Of a stretch of DNA of 64,000 bases, positions 33,739 through 45,815 are shown in pieces. The stretch is from Sternotherus odoratus (Eukaryota; Chordata; Testudines; Kinosternidae): positions 17,211,603 to 17,275,602 of the forward strand of contig JAVMKO010000001.1 in NCBI GenBank assembly GCA_032164245.1, given 5' to 3'. Position 1 is the stretch's first letter; every line of letters starts with the position of its first letter. A program made the translations under genes and the position numbers. The notes beneath the pieces are model-generated. The model was given only the letters and a program-made list of their open reading frames with translations. It ran no database searches and was not told where the DNA came from.

Positions 33739-34574
33739 TTGTGATAATAGTGGCAGAGTGGGGGACACTGGGATGGGTGGGGATGTATCCATTATCCCTG
33801 TGGTTTCCTTGGCCATTGTGTTTTGTGTAGTAGGAAAGGCAGGGTCTGCTGTAGCTTCGAGGCCGAAGGCGTGACCTCAGATTCTCAGGTATTGGAGGAT
33901 TCTTTACTGATGGTTGGCTTAAAGGACAGGATTTAGCTGTGGAGAGCAGTTTGACAGCAACCTAGAGGAATACACTTGATCAAAAGCTCAAACACCCTCT
34001 CACTCAAATGCTCATAACTGGAAACATTAAAGAAAAAATAAAAGGACAGTGGAATCATTAAAATAAACAGCTAGACAAATACTGGAACTATTGTCAATAA
34101 TATGTTATCATACAGAAGCTGTAACACTTGTATGTAAAGGTAAATGTGTATATATATTTATTTACACTTGGTACATGTTAAAGTAGGGTCCCAAATTCCT
34201 CTCCTGCTGCTATGATTTTCATTAAATGAATGGGGGCTATCAAATAAAACATATACTTATTCCATTAACTCTTGCAGTGGTTGGGAAATTGTTTAAATAT
34301 GTGAATACATTGTTTTAACCATATCCTCACTAGAAAGTTGTGTGTTGAAAGGCTCCCCTCTAATGTGCTGCATAGTGATTTATTTTTATTTCATTCATTA
34401 GAACTTACAGCCCATAGTATTTACTGTCCAACATGTAATCTGAATGCAGATGTTTGGAGTTCAGTATTATTAATAATAATAATTTTATAGTGCAATAGCA
34501 ACCAGAGACCAAAGTCAAGACCTGTCACCACAAATACATACCAAGAGATGTTCCCTGCCTTAGGGAGTTTGTAG
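33739..34574. other. Intron stretch, no recognised feature
   Basis: AT-rich, no gene. Confidence 0.45.
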
Positions 34575-34720
34575 TCTAAGAATCTTCACACTGATAGCAA
34601 AGTCGTGCTGCTTTTTTGTGTTTCTCTTAAAATTCCACCTGCTGGAATCATGTGATTAAGTGATCATTTCATTGACGTATCTCAGTTGCATTTTAGGTAA
34701 TGACCTATAGACATTTTTGC
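34575..34720. repeat. Partial copy of the same MITE
   Basis: AATCATGTGATTAAGTGATC and the TTGACGTATCTCAG that follows match the interior of 33477-33738. Ends not preserved. Confidence 0.5.
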
Positions 34721-34745
34721 ATTCAGAATTTGCAGGACTGCATAT

Positions 34746-34819
34746 AGGGCTTGATCCAAAGCCCATTGAAATGAGTAGGAGCCTTCTCACTGACTTCACT
34801 GGGCTTTGGATCAGGCCCT
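34746..34819. repeat. 74-bp foldback element
   Basis: Arms of 25 bp (34746-34770 and 34795-34819) match at 23 positions; each carries GATCCAAAGCCCA in one direction. One of several short palindromic repeats in the window. Confidence 0.8.
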
Positions 34820-35259
34820 CAACACATTATACCCAGCTGTGTTGAGTCTGTCCCTTTCCCATGGTCAGTTCTACCACAGCAAATAGGGAGTCACGTGAGG
34901 CAGCAAAACATTCAATAACCATTTGTGTGAGTGAATGAGAGCTGATGGGGGGAAGCAATCTGCTGCTTTATTTAAGACAGCAGGACCGTTAAAGCCAGCC
35001 CTGCCCATATCACACTGAAGCAGTGTTCATCTGTTAAAACAATGTATGCTAAAGTACTGAACCTGTCACTTCCAGTTGAAATCATTTGAAGATTAAAAGC
35101 CTGTGTTTCAGGATGGACTATTTAAACAAAGAGCAGTGCAGTTATGGCAGAGATTAATGCAAGTTTCTTATAATGTTCCATACAGAAAAAAAAAAGAATA
35201 AACTTATTTCTGAAGAGTTTGGCTTCAGCTATTATTCATGATCGAGTTGATAACAACAT

Positions 35260-35581
35260 AAGAATGGCCATACCAAAGGTCCATCTAGCCCAGTATCCTG
35301 TCTTCCCACAGTGGCCAATGCCACGTGCGCCTGAGGGAATGAACAGAGCAGGTAATCAAGTGATCCGTGCCCCATTGCCCATTCCCAGCTTCTGGGCAAA
35401 CGGAGGCTAGGAACAGCAACCCTGCCCATCCTAGCTAATAGCCATTGATGGACCTATCCTCCATGACTTTATCTACTTCTTTTTTGAACTATATTATAGT
35501 CTTGGCCTTCACCTCATCCTCTGGCAACGAGTTCCACAGATTGAGTGTGCATTGTGTGGAAAAAATACTTACTTTTGTTTA
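35260..35581 (-). mobile_element. CR1 3' fragment with long flanking duplication
   Basis: In reverse it is a CR1 3' end (AAGAATGGCCATACCAAAGG in + text, with GGTCCATCTAGCCCAGTATC) reaching back into the end of ORF2 (TTGAACTATATTATAG... region). It is flanked by 25-bp copies at 35235-35259 and 35582-35606 (21 of 25 alike, last 14 identical: GTTGATAACAACAT). Confidence 0.85.
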
Positions 35582-35606
35582 TTCACGATGTGGTTGATAA
35601 CAACAT

Positions 35607-36964
35607 TAATAATATATTTTAGCATATAACCTCCATATCTGAAGGCTTCTGGGATCTTTAATTGACATAACCACGAAACAAATTTACAGTATATGCAGGC
35701 ATGATGCCTGTAAAAATGTTCAGGAGCCAGCAAGCTAACTTATAACACCATAAACCCACAAATCACAGAACTACTGCAGATAAGAAACAAGATTTGATCT
35801 TTGAAGGTGCCACAGATGTACCTTTGCAATACATGAAGGGAAATTACCTTCCAGAGTTGAGGTCCCTCAGTGTAGTAGGCTGCCTTGCTGTCCCCTTGCT
35901 TTATTCTGTAGCTCACTCACTTTATTATCCTGTGGGATGGTCAGCAATTACAGCCTTGTCAATCTTAAAACTGCTGTGATGCATTAAAGTAACAGACAAT
36001 CCTTCATACAGGGGCAAATTATTTTTCCCCAGTCTGCTCTCTCTGCCCTGCTTAGACATGTCTTGTAGTAGGGGAGTCACGTGCAGGCACCTATACCTCT
36101 TTACCTGCAGCCCTTGGCTAAGAGATGGAGAACAGACACTTTCCAAGAGGACCACAAGCAGCTGGCACTGATTGGAGCAGCCCCCAGACTACTCTAACCT
36201 CTGTTGGAGCCAGAGCTGGGTAAAGATTCAGGAAACTATAACCAACTTCTTGACTGTCCTGACACTCTATAAAATTATGCAATATTATTTAAGCTTTTAA
36301 ATCTTAATAGTAAGTCCTTGGTGTGTTCTCACTGGATAAAAGGCTTTTGTTCGTAGAGCCATGGCATTACCCTTTAGCAAGGTCCTTTTAAGGCAGTACT
36401 AAGTAGTAGAACAGAGTCTTACTGGGCCATTTCATATTCTTTGGCAACATAATGGTATTATTTGTTCATCTGTCCAAGTTCTTATACTATGCCCACTACT
36501 GGCGGTATCAAAGAAACACTTTAAAAGGCTAAAAAATGTGTGCTATGTACGAATGTGGATGAAAACTTTATAATAACCATTAAGAATTTAGAAAAAAATG
36601 TGGGTCCTGATAAGGAGGATTGTACATAACAATTAGATAGGGTGTGGGGGATAATCTCTGTACTAAATGCCAAGCTGACCTTTATACTTGAAACTAATCC
36701 TTGAACCAATCTGTAAACCTACTACTTTCCACTTCAAATTCCTCCTCAAAATGCATTCCTCCTGTCCCACCTACAATATATTGATCAACTAATGTTGGCT
36801 AGATTGATCTGCAGTCAAATTATCTGATATTGTTTATATTTTTTTTAAAAATAATTATTTTAAATGATCTGGAAAAATCAAGTTGTGTGCCCTAGGTAAC
36901 TGCAATCTTATGGTCATTATTTTCATTCCCTTTCCTCTTGTTTGTTACACACTTGTTTAATCTT
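35607..36964. other. Intron stretch, no recognised feature
   Basis: No gene or clear repeat. Confidence 0.45.
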
Positions 36965-36969
36965 CTTCC

Positions 36970-37085
36970 AAATTCAATAGTAAATTCTTTGGGGACAGAG
37001 ACCATTTTTGTTTAACTGTTTGTGTGATGCCTTGGCCAATGGAGCCTTGACTGGGGCCCGGGGACAACGCCCAGTTACAAATGAT
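36970..37085 (+). repeat. L2-type 3' tail fragment
   Basis: AATTCTTTGGGGACAGAGAC then GGAGCCTTGACTGGGGCC: same tail as at 5633 and 32550. Confidence 0.55.
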
Positions 37086-38943
37086 ACAAAGGCATCTAAA
37101 TAGATGTGTTCAGTTTTATCCTATTGAGAAATAGTAAAGGAATTCTAGTTAGTCTGCATTTAATCTACAGGATTGTAGACACACTTTATTAATAAAAAGT
37201 ATTTTAATGTGAGAAAAAGTAATCCAAAATACATAGCAAAACTAAAGGCAAATAAAGTAAATCAAGAAAAAGTGTCTCTAAAAATGTCAAGCTAAACAAA
37301 GCCTTAATAAATTAATGAAAATGGGGCTTTTTTTGGAAGGCTGCCTTTCCTTCAGCAAAACACAAATTCAATAGCATTCCCATAATCTAAGACAGGGGAG
37401 TCTGGACTCTAGCCATATAGTACAATAACTTCTACTTTTATTACTGCCTATTGGATGGCTAGAAATCAAAAAGGCAAATCCCATTACAGCACAGTGCAGA
37501 AAGACAATTTATACACTGAATAGCAAAATCAAGCAGATTGTGTTTTGTGGTAACATTACATTTCTGTTCAAATAGCATTGTCAGCAACAGTAGACATAAC
37601 CAGGCAAAAAGTTTTGTATTACTCAGGTAACATTGAAACTTTTCATTGCTGTTTACTTCTGTTTAAAACCACTGTAGAGCCAACACAGCCAAAAGAGAGT
37701 GAGCTGGATTCTGCTTTTTTCTTGGGCTTCAGCAAATATGTTTACTGCATTGACTGAAGCCAGCAAGTCTTAAGCATATTGATAAGGCCTTAGCTGAACT
37801 GGAGGCTTAATGACAACTACGCAGACCCATTGTCCTCAGTGAGTGTGCATCTGATCAGGATATAGCAACCAATTCTGCTGATACCCGATAAAAAAGAGAA
37901 TCCCCCTCACTCTATTTTAGCTTTTTGCAATGGTAACAGGTAAAAAAGTATGAAAAGATATTTTTATCACTAAAGGCAGCAGATATGACTGAATATTCAT
38001 AGGGAACAGAACTGTAAAGGAAGAAGATGGAATTTTTCATAGTCATTTTTCAGAGTAAAACCACAGTTTGACCACACCTTTAAATAGAAAAAAAAGTTTC
38101 AGTTTAAAACTAATGGTGTGAACACACTTATTCTGGAATAAGAATACCTTGTTTGAAAGCTATTTCACTTTAAATTCGTCCAATCCTATTTGAATCCAAA
38201 CTTTAAAGTGTAGTCAAAGCAATAAATCTGTTTATTTGGAAGCTGAAACCAGTAGATGTGAATTTCTTCTGTGTTATTAACATGATTTATCCTGCTGGAG
38301 AATATTATTAATCATGTTAAAACAGTGGAAAAACTACCTCCAGAAAAGTACACTGGATAAAATTGCATATGACTGTGCAATATTAATGTTTATACCAACA
38401 ATGTTATATTTTAAATGCAATTGACTTGTTACCTGTACTTTCTAAAAAAAAAATAATCTTCAGAACCTGTATACTATAAACACAAAAGAAAAGCAAGCAG
38501 ATGCAGATTTTGATAGCAATGAAAATATTTTACAGAGCATCTGACACATGATTCTTTTTTTAAACGAAAATAAAGGGCTAATTTTTTTCACTCTTTTCAT
38601 GTACAGGTATTATGGATATTTTTTGTCTTCTTGCAATGATTGTGTGTTGTTTGGTTATATAAGAAGTAGCTTGTCTCTGCAAATGTGTTCATTGTATCTT
38701 ATGTTTTAAAGTCAGTGATTTGGAGCAGTGATTTTTCAGTGGTCCTTCTCTTCATGGCAATACTTTATTTTCTAGCAGGAAGAATAAACATGTTGCAGAC
38801 ATTCCAAGGAAACTTGTTAGGATGATCTCTAGGTTAAACTACAGGCATTTGTAGTCCAGAACAAACTGACAATCAGTTAACTCCATGTAAAAACTCTCAT
38901 AGTCGTACCCTAGACGTTTAAAACTAGACTGAATAAAGGACTG
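37086..38943. other. Intron stretch, no recognised feature
   Basis: AT-rich, unique-looking sequence without open frames of note. Confidence 0.5.
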
Positions 38944-39065
38944 TAGTGGAATTACTCACATGTGTAACGAATTTACCTTTTTGTCCTGAAAACAGTTACA
39001 AAATCAGCAATTTATCTCATCAGTTTATTTTTTTTTCTTCTTATGGGCTTGACAAAATGAAGCAC
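38944..39065. repeat. Direct duplication, copy 1
   Basis: From TAGTGGAATTACTCACATGT to TTGACAAAATGAAGCAC; repeated almost exactly at 40137-40260. Confidence 0.93.
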
Positions 39066-39411
39066 TGTATAGATGCTAATAAAAATCCTACACTGGCAGG
39101 GAGATGGATTATTTGACCTGATCAACATTTTCAGCTTTAACGTTTCTGACACTGTAATATGTGAATACATGGAGCCTAAGAACTGCAGTACCTAAGTTTT
39201 TGCATGACTTGAAAAACAGACATTCAGTTAGTATCGAGTGGCTAGATATGTGCCCTTTTCATGGTAGTATTTGTATATAATAAAGCTGAATAGGTATAAC
39301 AGCCGCTTTTACTATGTCCAGCAGGACAGGGTTGTCAAGATTCCTGATAAAACAGGAAAGAGCTGTGGAGTCGGAACTTTGAGGCACACTAGTGCCTCAC
39401 ACACAGTGTTA

Positions 39412-39590
39412 ACAAAGAGTCTTGTGGCACCTTAAAGACTAACTAAAGTATTGAAGCATAAGCTTTCATGGGCTAAGTGGGTATTAGCCCAGGAAAGCTT
39501 ATGCTTCAATACTTTAGTTAGTCTTTAAGGTGCCACAAGACTCTGTTACTTCTGCTATTCCAGACTAACACAGCTACCTCTCTGATTCTT
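39412..39590. mobile_element. Inverted dimer of a PLE-type terminus (hairpin)
   Basis: Arms 39416-39475 and 39485-39544 match at 59 of 60 positions around a 9-bp loop. Each carries GCATAAGCTTTC and TAACTAAAGTATTG, the same style as the PLE end at 16.7 kb (GCATAAGCTTTCGTG). The right side continues with CAGACTAACACAGCTACCTC, also PLE-end-like. Confidence 0.85.
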
Positions 39591-40136
39591 GACACACAAT
39601 ATTGTTATAATACTGATAACTGCTACCCCCAACTCAGTGATAAAAGAGTGTAAAGTCTTTAAGGATTCAAAAGAAAGCAAAGGAATTATCCAGTGAAGAC
39701 TGCTGAAGGAAGATGATGTCCATTTCCCAAGTCATAATAAATGTGGGTTGACAGGCAAACTGAAAATATAGCGCTGGGGAAAAGCTTGTATTCATGACAT
39801 GAGGTTAACTGAGGAAAAGACAAGGCTAAAACTCAGGCATATGACTATATGCTACAGAATCTGACTTTACAGGTTCTGACAAGGAATCAAGATCTGACAT
39901 AAAAAGGATTTATAAACTTTATTGTGAAGAGATACACACGTGGTTCTTAAAATGCAGTTTGCATTTCAGAGGCTATTAAAAATTGGGCAGTTTAGAAAAG
40001 CAATGTTAACTCTGCTTGTTCATGAGAGAAACCCAAAATCTGAGAACTGATCACTCAGTGCAAATATAACCAGAGACTGTGAGGAGAAAGATGAGGAGTC
40101 TTTAACCCATACTCACACAAACAGTTCAATTTGCTA

Positions 40137-40260
40137 TAGTGGAATTACTCACATGTGTAACGAATTTACCTTTTTGTCCTGAAAACAGTTAAAAAATCAG
40201 CAATTTATCTCATTAGTTTATTTTTTTCTTTCTGCTTATGGGCTTGACAAAATGAAGCAC
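40137..40260. repeat. Direct duplication, copy 2
   Basis: Same 122-124 bp as 38944-39065 with only a few differences, most in the poly-T tract. The copies are 1.2 kb apart. Confidence 0.93.
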
Positions 40261-41689
40261 AAAATGCAGACTGTCCCTGACTTGGAGAGATTATAATCTA
40301 AGCAAAACAGACACAGAATAGACCACATACACGGAGAAGCCCAGAGGAGGGAGTGACTGGGTTGTTTTGTATTCTGATTTTGAATATATCAGTAACATTA
40401 TTGAAATTCCTGACTCATTTTATGTGGGCAGTGCTCAAGAAGTGTCCTGGTGAAGGATTGAAGTGGAGAGAGGATAGTGGGTTGATGACTCAGAATTGGA
40501 AAGACTAGGGGAAGCATGATGGTGGTTGGAGAGGAAGCAGATAAGAGGGACTGGCATAATTGGCAAAGCAAGGAGTGGAAGTGATATGATAAGATATTAC
40601 CACAGAGATGTAAACTGGATTGGAATTATGGAGGGTTGAGGAGATAGGGATATCTTTGGTAAGTAAGAGGGGAAACATCAGAAGCAATTAGGGGGTATGA
40701 AGAGCAACTGTGTTTTGTTTTTACATTGAGTCTCTTCAGTTTAATCCAAAATATAAGTGTGTGACCATTGTACATATTTTCAGATAAACATTTGCAACTC
40801 CCAGTATTTTCTGATGGGTCATCCTGCAAAAGTAGGCCATGCAATTTTTCTAGTATTAAAAAACCTGCTACTTTTGATTAAAATTCATGAATGTTTTCAG
40901 TTACACTTCAATAACATTACTGTAAAGGACATTGACTCCATTTCATATACTGATTTTGAATATATCAGTAACATTATATCAGTCCAAGGTGTACATAGAA
41001 CTCAATGAACTCTTGAATGAAATACTACAAAATCACTGTTTTTACTTCATGGGTTTTTTAATGAACATTTTTACAAGTTTTATGCCAAATCAATGCAGTT
41101 AAGGTTAGATTCTGATAGTCCTATTTATGTTTGAGTTGTAGCATACATCATGACCAGTCCCAATATAAGAATTGAATTACTTGCAGAATAAACTGCAACT
41201 AATTGTGACTAAATATATCAAAATCTGACCTGTATTTCTCCATTTTTCCCATTTAGCAGTTTTAAATTCATATTTATTACAGATGATCAAGTTATTTTGG
41301 AAGACAGAACCTTTACAAAACTGATGAGAAAGAGAAAGCATCAAGGATATTGTGGGAGACTGTTCTCCATTTGCTATATGTTAGTCATACGTTAGCAGTA
41401 TATGTTATAGTTAGTTACTTGTAAAACTGTAATGGTACTAATGGTCAAATGATTATTTTTTCATTGGTTTTATGCCCAAATTAGTTTCTGGCTGTGCTAC
41501 TTTCATCTGGGATTATAAAAATCAATACAGAGTTTTTTAGTGTTTCTAATGTTGCTCAGATAATTTTGGCAATGTGAAATAACTAGACTGGTCAGAGACT
41601 TTATGAAACAAATAGTGACAATATTTTCAGGAAAACTTGGTTGTATCTTATTTGTGTTCTTCATTCTCTGTAACTAATGCCTACCAAAG
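40261..41689. other. Intron stretch with a 28-bp repeated word
   Basis: The 28 bases at 40374-40401 recur exactly at 40950-40977 (both contain TTTGAATATATCAGTAACAT). Otherwise no recognised feature. Confidence 0.6.
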
Positions 41690-41995
41690 AGAAAACCAGG
41701 ACCAGGGTATTCAATCTAGCAGGAAAAGCTATAACATTATCCAACGGCTGGAAGTTGAAGCTAGACAAACTCAGACTGGAAATAAGGTGTAAACTTTTAA
41801 GGGTGAGCCTTATTAACCATTAGAATAATTTACCAAGGGTTTTAGTGTATTCTTCATCACTGAGTACTTCTCAATATAGAGTTGATGTTTTTCTAAAATA
41901 TATGCTCTAGGAATTATTTTTGGGGAAGTTCTTTGGCCTGTGTTATACAGGAGATCTGATGATCACAGAGGTCCCTTCTTGCATCTAAGAATAAA
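41690..41995 (+). repeat. CR1-group 3' end fragment
   Basis: GGCTGGAAGTTGAAGCTAGA, then GGGGAAGTTCTTTGGCCTGT, GTTATACAGGAGATCTGATG and GAGGTCCCTTCTTGCATCTA: a CR1-group 3' end in forward direction. Confidence 0.75.
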
Positions 41996-43182
41996 AAGAA
42001 ACTTGTGATATAATTTGGCCATTTATTGAAATATCAAATTTCTTTCAGAACTAATTTGGGAGGGGAGGGGTGGAGAGAGAAAGAAGGGAAGTTCATATGC
42101 TGTGAGTGCTGAGCAGCAGTGGCCTTGAATCAGGAAAAGAATTGATTTAAAAAGATCTTATGAGCCTGGTTCAATGCCCACTGTGATTTGTTAGAGTCTT
42201 TCCATACTTTTGAATAGACTTTGGCTCTTTATTATCTTTGATCAGGACTGTACTTATAAGCAGTTCATCATAAGCCAGCTTCCTCATGACTTGGATGTTC
42301 CCAGGGTTTTCACTATTTGACCTACCTCAGAGAGATGCTCAGGACCAGATTCTGCTCTCACTTACACCATTGCTAACCTAAAATAATCCCACTGAGCTGG
42401 TTTCTTGTGTGAGTCAGCATCTCCACACAGACCAAAAACACTTGATGGTCTTCCCCAAGGCTCAGTCCTGCAAGGCCCTCTGTACGTAGCACAACCCCTA
42501 AAGTCAATGGCTGTTCAATGAGCATAGGTCTTTCAGGTTCATACCCAACATTATGGTGTGAGATGCTGAAGATATGAATTCTGTAAAAACTAGGACTGTA
42601 CTAAACTCAGGCATATGCAACAAAAGTGCCAGTGGATTATTAATAGAGCTTTAGCATTTACTGATTCACTAAAATCAAAATGTTTTGCAGAGATGGTTAG
42701 ATTTTGACAAAGTTCCTCCAGAAACCAAATAAGGGTCTGATAGTTTCCTGCTTGCTTGTCTCTAGGACAGCCTGCCAGGCAGACTATCCCAGAATCAAGG
42801 ACCTTAGGCCTTCCAGGATCCATGCTCCAGAAGAGCTGGCAAGAAATCAGGTAGTTTCAAAACCAAATTGGAATGAAAACAAATTTCAGCAAATGGAATT
42901 ATCTCCACAGTGCAGTAATCATTACAAACTGTTATACCACATCAGCAATATGGTGGATTATATTCCATACATAAATACAACTCATACATGAATACTATGG
43001 GATATTAGCAACAACAGCTTGCTACCTCAAGGTGGAATACAGTTAATTTATTCATAAGGAGTCTGAGTATGAAATAAATTTAGTACACGTCAAGCCAAAT
43101 CCTTTTTTGTTATAAATCACATAGGTCTATTGACTTCAGTGGAACAACACTGATTTATACAAGCGAAGATATAGCTCCTGAA
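41996..43182. other. Intron stretch, no recognised feature
   Basis: Contains a weak foldback-like piece near 42350-42490; no gene. Confidence 0.4.
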
Positions 43183-44560
43183 GGACTGCCAACCCCATAT
43201 GTTCCAAACTCATGAGTCTGGCAGTGTAGTCGGTGGTGGTTGGTCCTCCCGCTCTGGGTTGGAGGGACCCTGCCTCACTACATCGTCGGGATCTCAGCCT
43301 AGTATTGGGGACCTAGCAGTTTGGTGTTAGTGTTCCAACGGCTCTAACGGGATTGAGTACCCAGATAGGCAGCTAGCTTTGGATGGTTATGCAGGACAAG
43401 GTTCTCCCAGGAGCCAACACACCTCACCCTGAGGCTGGGCTGGACCGTCAACAGGCTGTAGCCCTAGGAGCCTTTAAGCAGGGACTGGGCAAATGTCATA
43501 GCCGACTGGCCCTAGTCACTTGCTGCAGAGGCAGGGCACACTCCGTAATCACGCAGCTCTGGGATCTTGTAGCAGAGCCAGAGGAACCCAGCAGTTGATT
43601 TTCTCTGGACCCTTGCAGCAGAGTTGGAGAAAAATCCAGGAGCCAAATAGCCCTGGTCTCTTGATTCAGAGACAGGGCAAGCCCAGGAGTCAATGAGCTC
43701 TGTGCTCTTGTTGGAGAGCCAGAGCAAACCCAGTAGTCAATTACTCTGGTCTCTTGGTTCAGAGACAAGGCAAACCCAGGGATCAGACATCCTAGCTTCG
43801 GTGAACAACCAACAAACCCTGGTGGTGGCGGGAGAGGTCAGGACCCACCGTATTCCACTGGACCCTGACCCAGGGCCCTAAAGTGTCGGAGTGGTCTGCC
43901 ACTGGGTCAGCGGTGATCCCAACTGCACCACACAGTCCGTGCCTGAGGCAAAGCTGCAGCCAGACTAAGGTTGGCTGCCCCGGGCCATTTCCTCCCCTCC
44001 CCTTGGGGTATACCTGGATTATCAGGCATCATCTGCCTCTTCTGGGAAGGTGTCCCATGACAGGGCATCACTGTGCTCAGCAGCAGGGTCAGCAGCTGGG
44101 AACGTCTGTCTCCCTGTGTGTCTCAGCCCGAAGTGAGCTGGAGGCTCCGTCCTTCATATTTTCTGTTCTGGTGTCGTACGTCCTTGGGGGGCGGGGGCAG
44201 GAGTCCTGGCTCCACCCGTGTGGGCAGGAAGGGTGGTTCCTCCACCTTTGGCTCAGAGGGAGGCCACCCTGCCTCACTACAGGCCCCAAAAATCATTAGA
44301 TTAGCTTATGAATCATGAGACCCATTACAAAAATACATTTTGGTTCCTTGTATTTGTATTCTGGTTTTGAGCTGTTACACTACACTGGGGTCACATTTTC
44401 ATGCTTTTCTCCCCAGTCATGCAGGCTAAAAACTTACTTTAAAAATAAAAATACATCTGAGATTCTCACATATTCACATGACTAGAATCTGAGTCTTTAA
44501 GAAAAACACAAATTAGTGCGAATCTCGGGATTAAAATCTTGAAAGATGGCAACAGAGCCT
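43183..44560. mobile_element. MITE with 'TTGCCA' ends, split by an LTR
   Basis: Left piece 43183-43224 (GGACTGCCAACCCCATATG ... CTCATGAGTCTGGC) and right piece 44282-44560 (GGCCCCAAAAATCATTAGAT ... AAAGATGGCAACAG) join into one element of about 320 bp whose outer ends are inverted. Confidence 0.6.
43225..44281. mobile_element. Solo LTR, 1057 bp, GC-rich, inside a MITE
   Basis: Begins TGTAGTCGGTGG and ends GCCTCACTACA (TGTAGT / ACTACA inverted ends). Flanks GGCAG and GGCCC are an imperfect 5-bp duplication. The interior has four to five irregular tandem units with CTCTTG...CAGAG and AGCC (43490-43790). The GC content contrasts with the flanks. No internal genes. Confidence 0.7.
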
Positions 44561-44754
44561 AAGGTTTGTTTAACTAACCTGATAGATCATCTCGCTATAT
44601 CTTGTCTAATCAATCCCCTGTCTCTTGAGGGCCTCAGGGATTGGTGCACTGCAGTCCCTTCTATTCTCTGCCTGTGACATAGTTTAGTTTCCTGAGGGTT
44701 CTTGTACTTCAGTCTAATTTCAGTTGTTGAGTTTGTTGTAGGTGCTGGCTGGCA

Positions 44755-44840
44755 TTGGTAGCCTGTGATATACAGGAAGTCAGACTAAATGATCTTGTGG
44801 TCCTGTCTTGTCATAAACTCTATGACTTTATGACTCTAGA
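44755..44840 (+). repeat. CR1 3' end fragment
   Basis: GTAGCCTGTGATATACAGGA, then AGACTAAATGATCTTG and the ending TCTATGACTTTATGACT: CR1 3' end. Confidence 0.7.
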
Positions 44841-45152
44841 TAGCCCATGATACTTTGAAGATGGTCTTTCTTATTGTGTAAGACCACAGCAGCTGTTGGA
44901 CTTGGTTTAGCATTTAATATGGAGGAGGCTGAAATGGTGAGGGCCATTGACCCAAGTACATTCAGGCAAAATAACCTCTTTATTTGTACAGCTTGTTGTC
45001 TGAGGAGTTAGAGAGAGCATTTTCTGGTTGTTTTTTGTTTAAGGAGAAAGTCTTGGAGTCTGCATTGGCACTGGTCCAAATTTTTATTTATAGTCAAGGA
45101 AGGTTGACACTTAAAATGTTGCTGAAATGCTTTAGTGAAGATGCTCCTATAC

Positions 45153-45807
45153 CGGGATCAGAAACCTTTCAGAAGTGGTGTGCCAAGTCTTCATTTCTTC
45201 ACTGTAATTTAATGTTTCACGTGCCAGTAATACATTTTAACATTTGAGAAGGTCTCGCTCTATAATTCTGCATTATATAACTAAACTATTGTTGTATGTA
45301 AAGTAAATAAGGTTTTTAAAATGTTTAAGAAGCTTCATTTAAAATTAAATTCAAATGCAGATCATCTCAGTTTAATGTGATCCTTGCCCTTGCTTGTCCT
45401 TGCTGAGTTTTCCAGTGTTCCCAGGCTGGCAGTGGTTGAGCAGAACCAGTAGCCAGGACCTCGGCTGGAAAGGGGCTAGCGGACGGAACCCCAGACCGGC
45501 AGTGAGCTGAGCGGGGTCAGCGGCCAGAACCCCAGACCGGCAGTGGGCTGAATAGCTCAGCCTGCTGCCAGTCTGGAGTTCCGGTCACCGGCCTCTGCCA
45601 GTCAGGATCCTGCCTGCCAGCCCCGCTCAGCCTGCTGCCAGCCTGGGTTTCTGTCCATCCAGGAAGGCAGCAGGCTGAAGGGGACAGATTGCTGGGACCC
45701 CGGCTGGCAGGAGGCCCGTGACGGAACCCCAGACTGGCAGCAGAATGCCACCGAAAATCAGGTTGTGTGTCGCCTTTGGCATGCGTGTCATAGGTTGCCT
45801 ATCCCAG
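45153..45807. mobile_element. hAT-type element, 655 bp, intact borders
   Basis: Perfect 8-bp duplications TCCTATAC at 45145-45152 and 45808-45815. Left start CGGGATCAGAAACC, reverse of the right CTGGGATAGGCAACCTATGA. AT-rich left part, then a GC-rich core (45410-45740) with repeated CCAGACCGGCAGT words. No transposase; non-autonomous. Confidence 0.9.
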
Positions 45808-45815
45808 TCCTATAC

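Noticed and set aside
43496..44318. Several frames up to 138 codons on both strands
   Set aside because: They lie inside the solo LTR and its tandem units.
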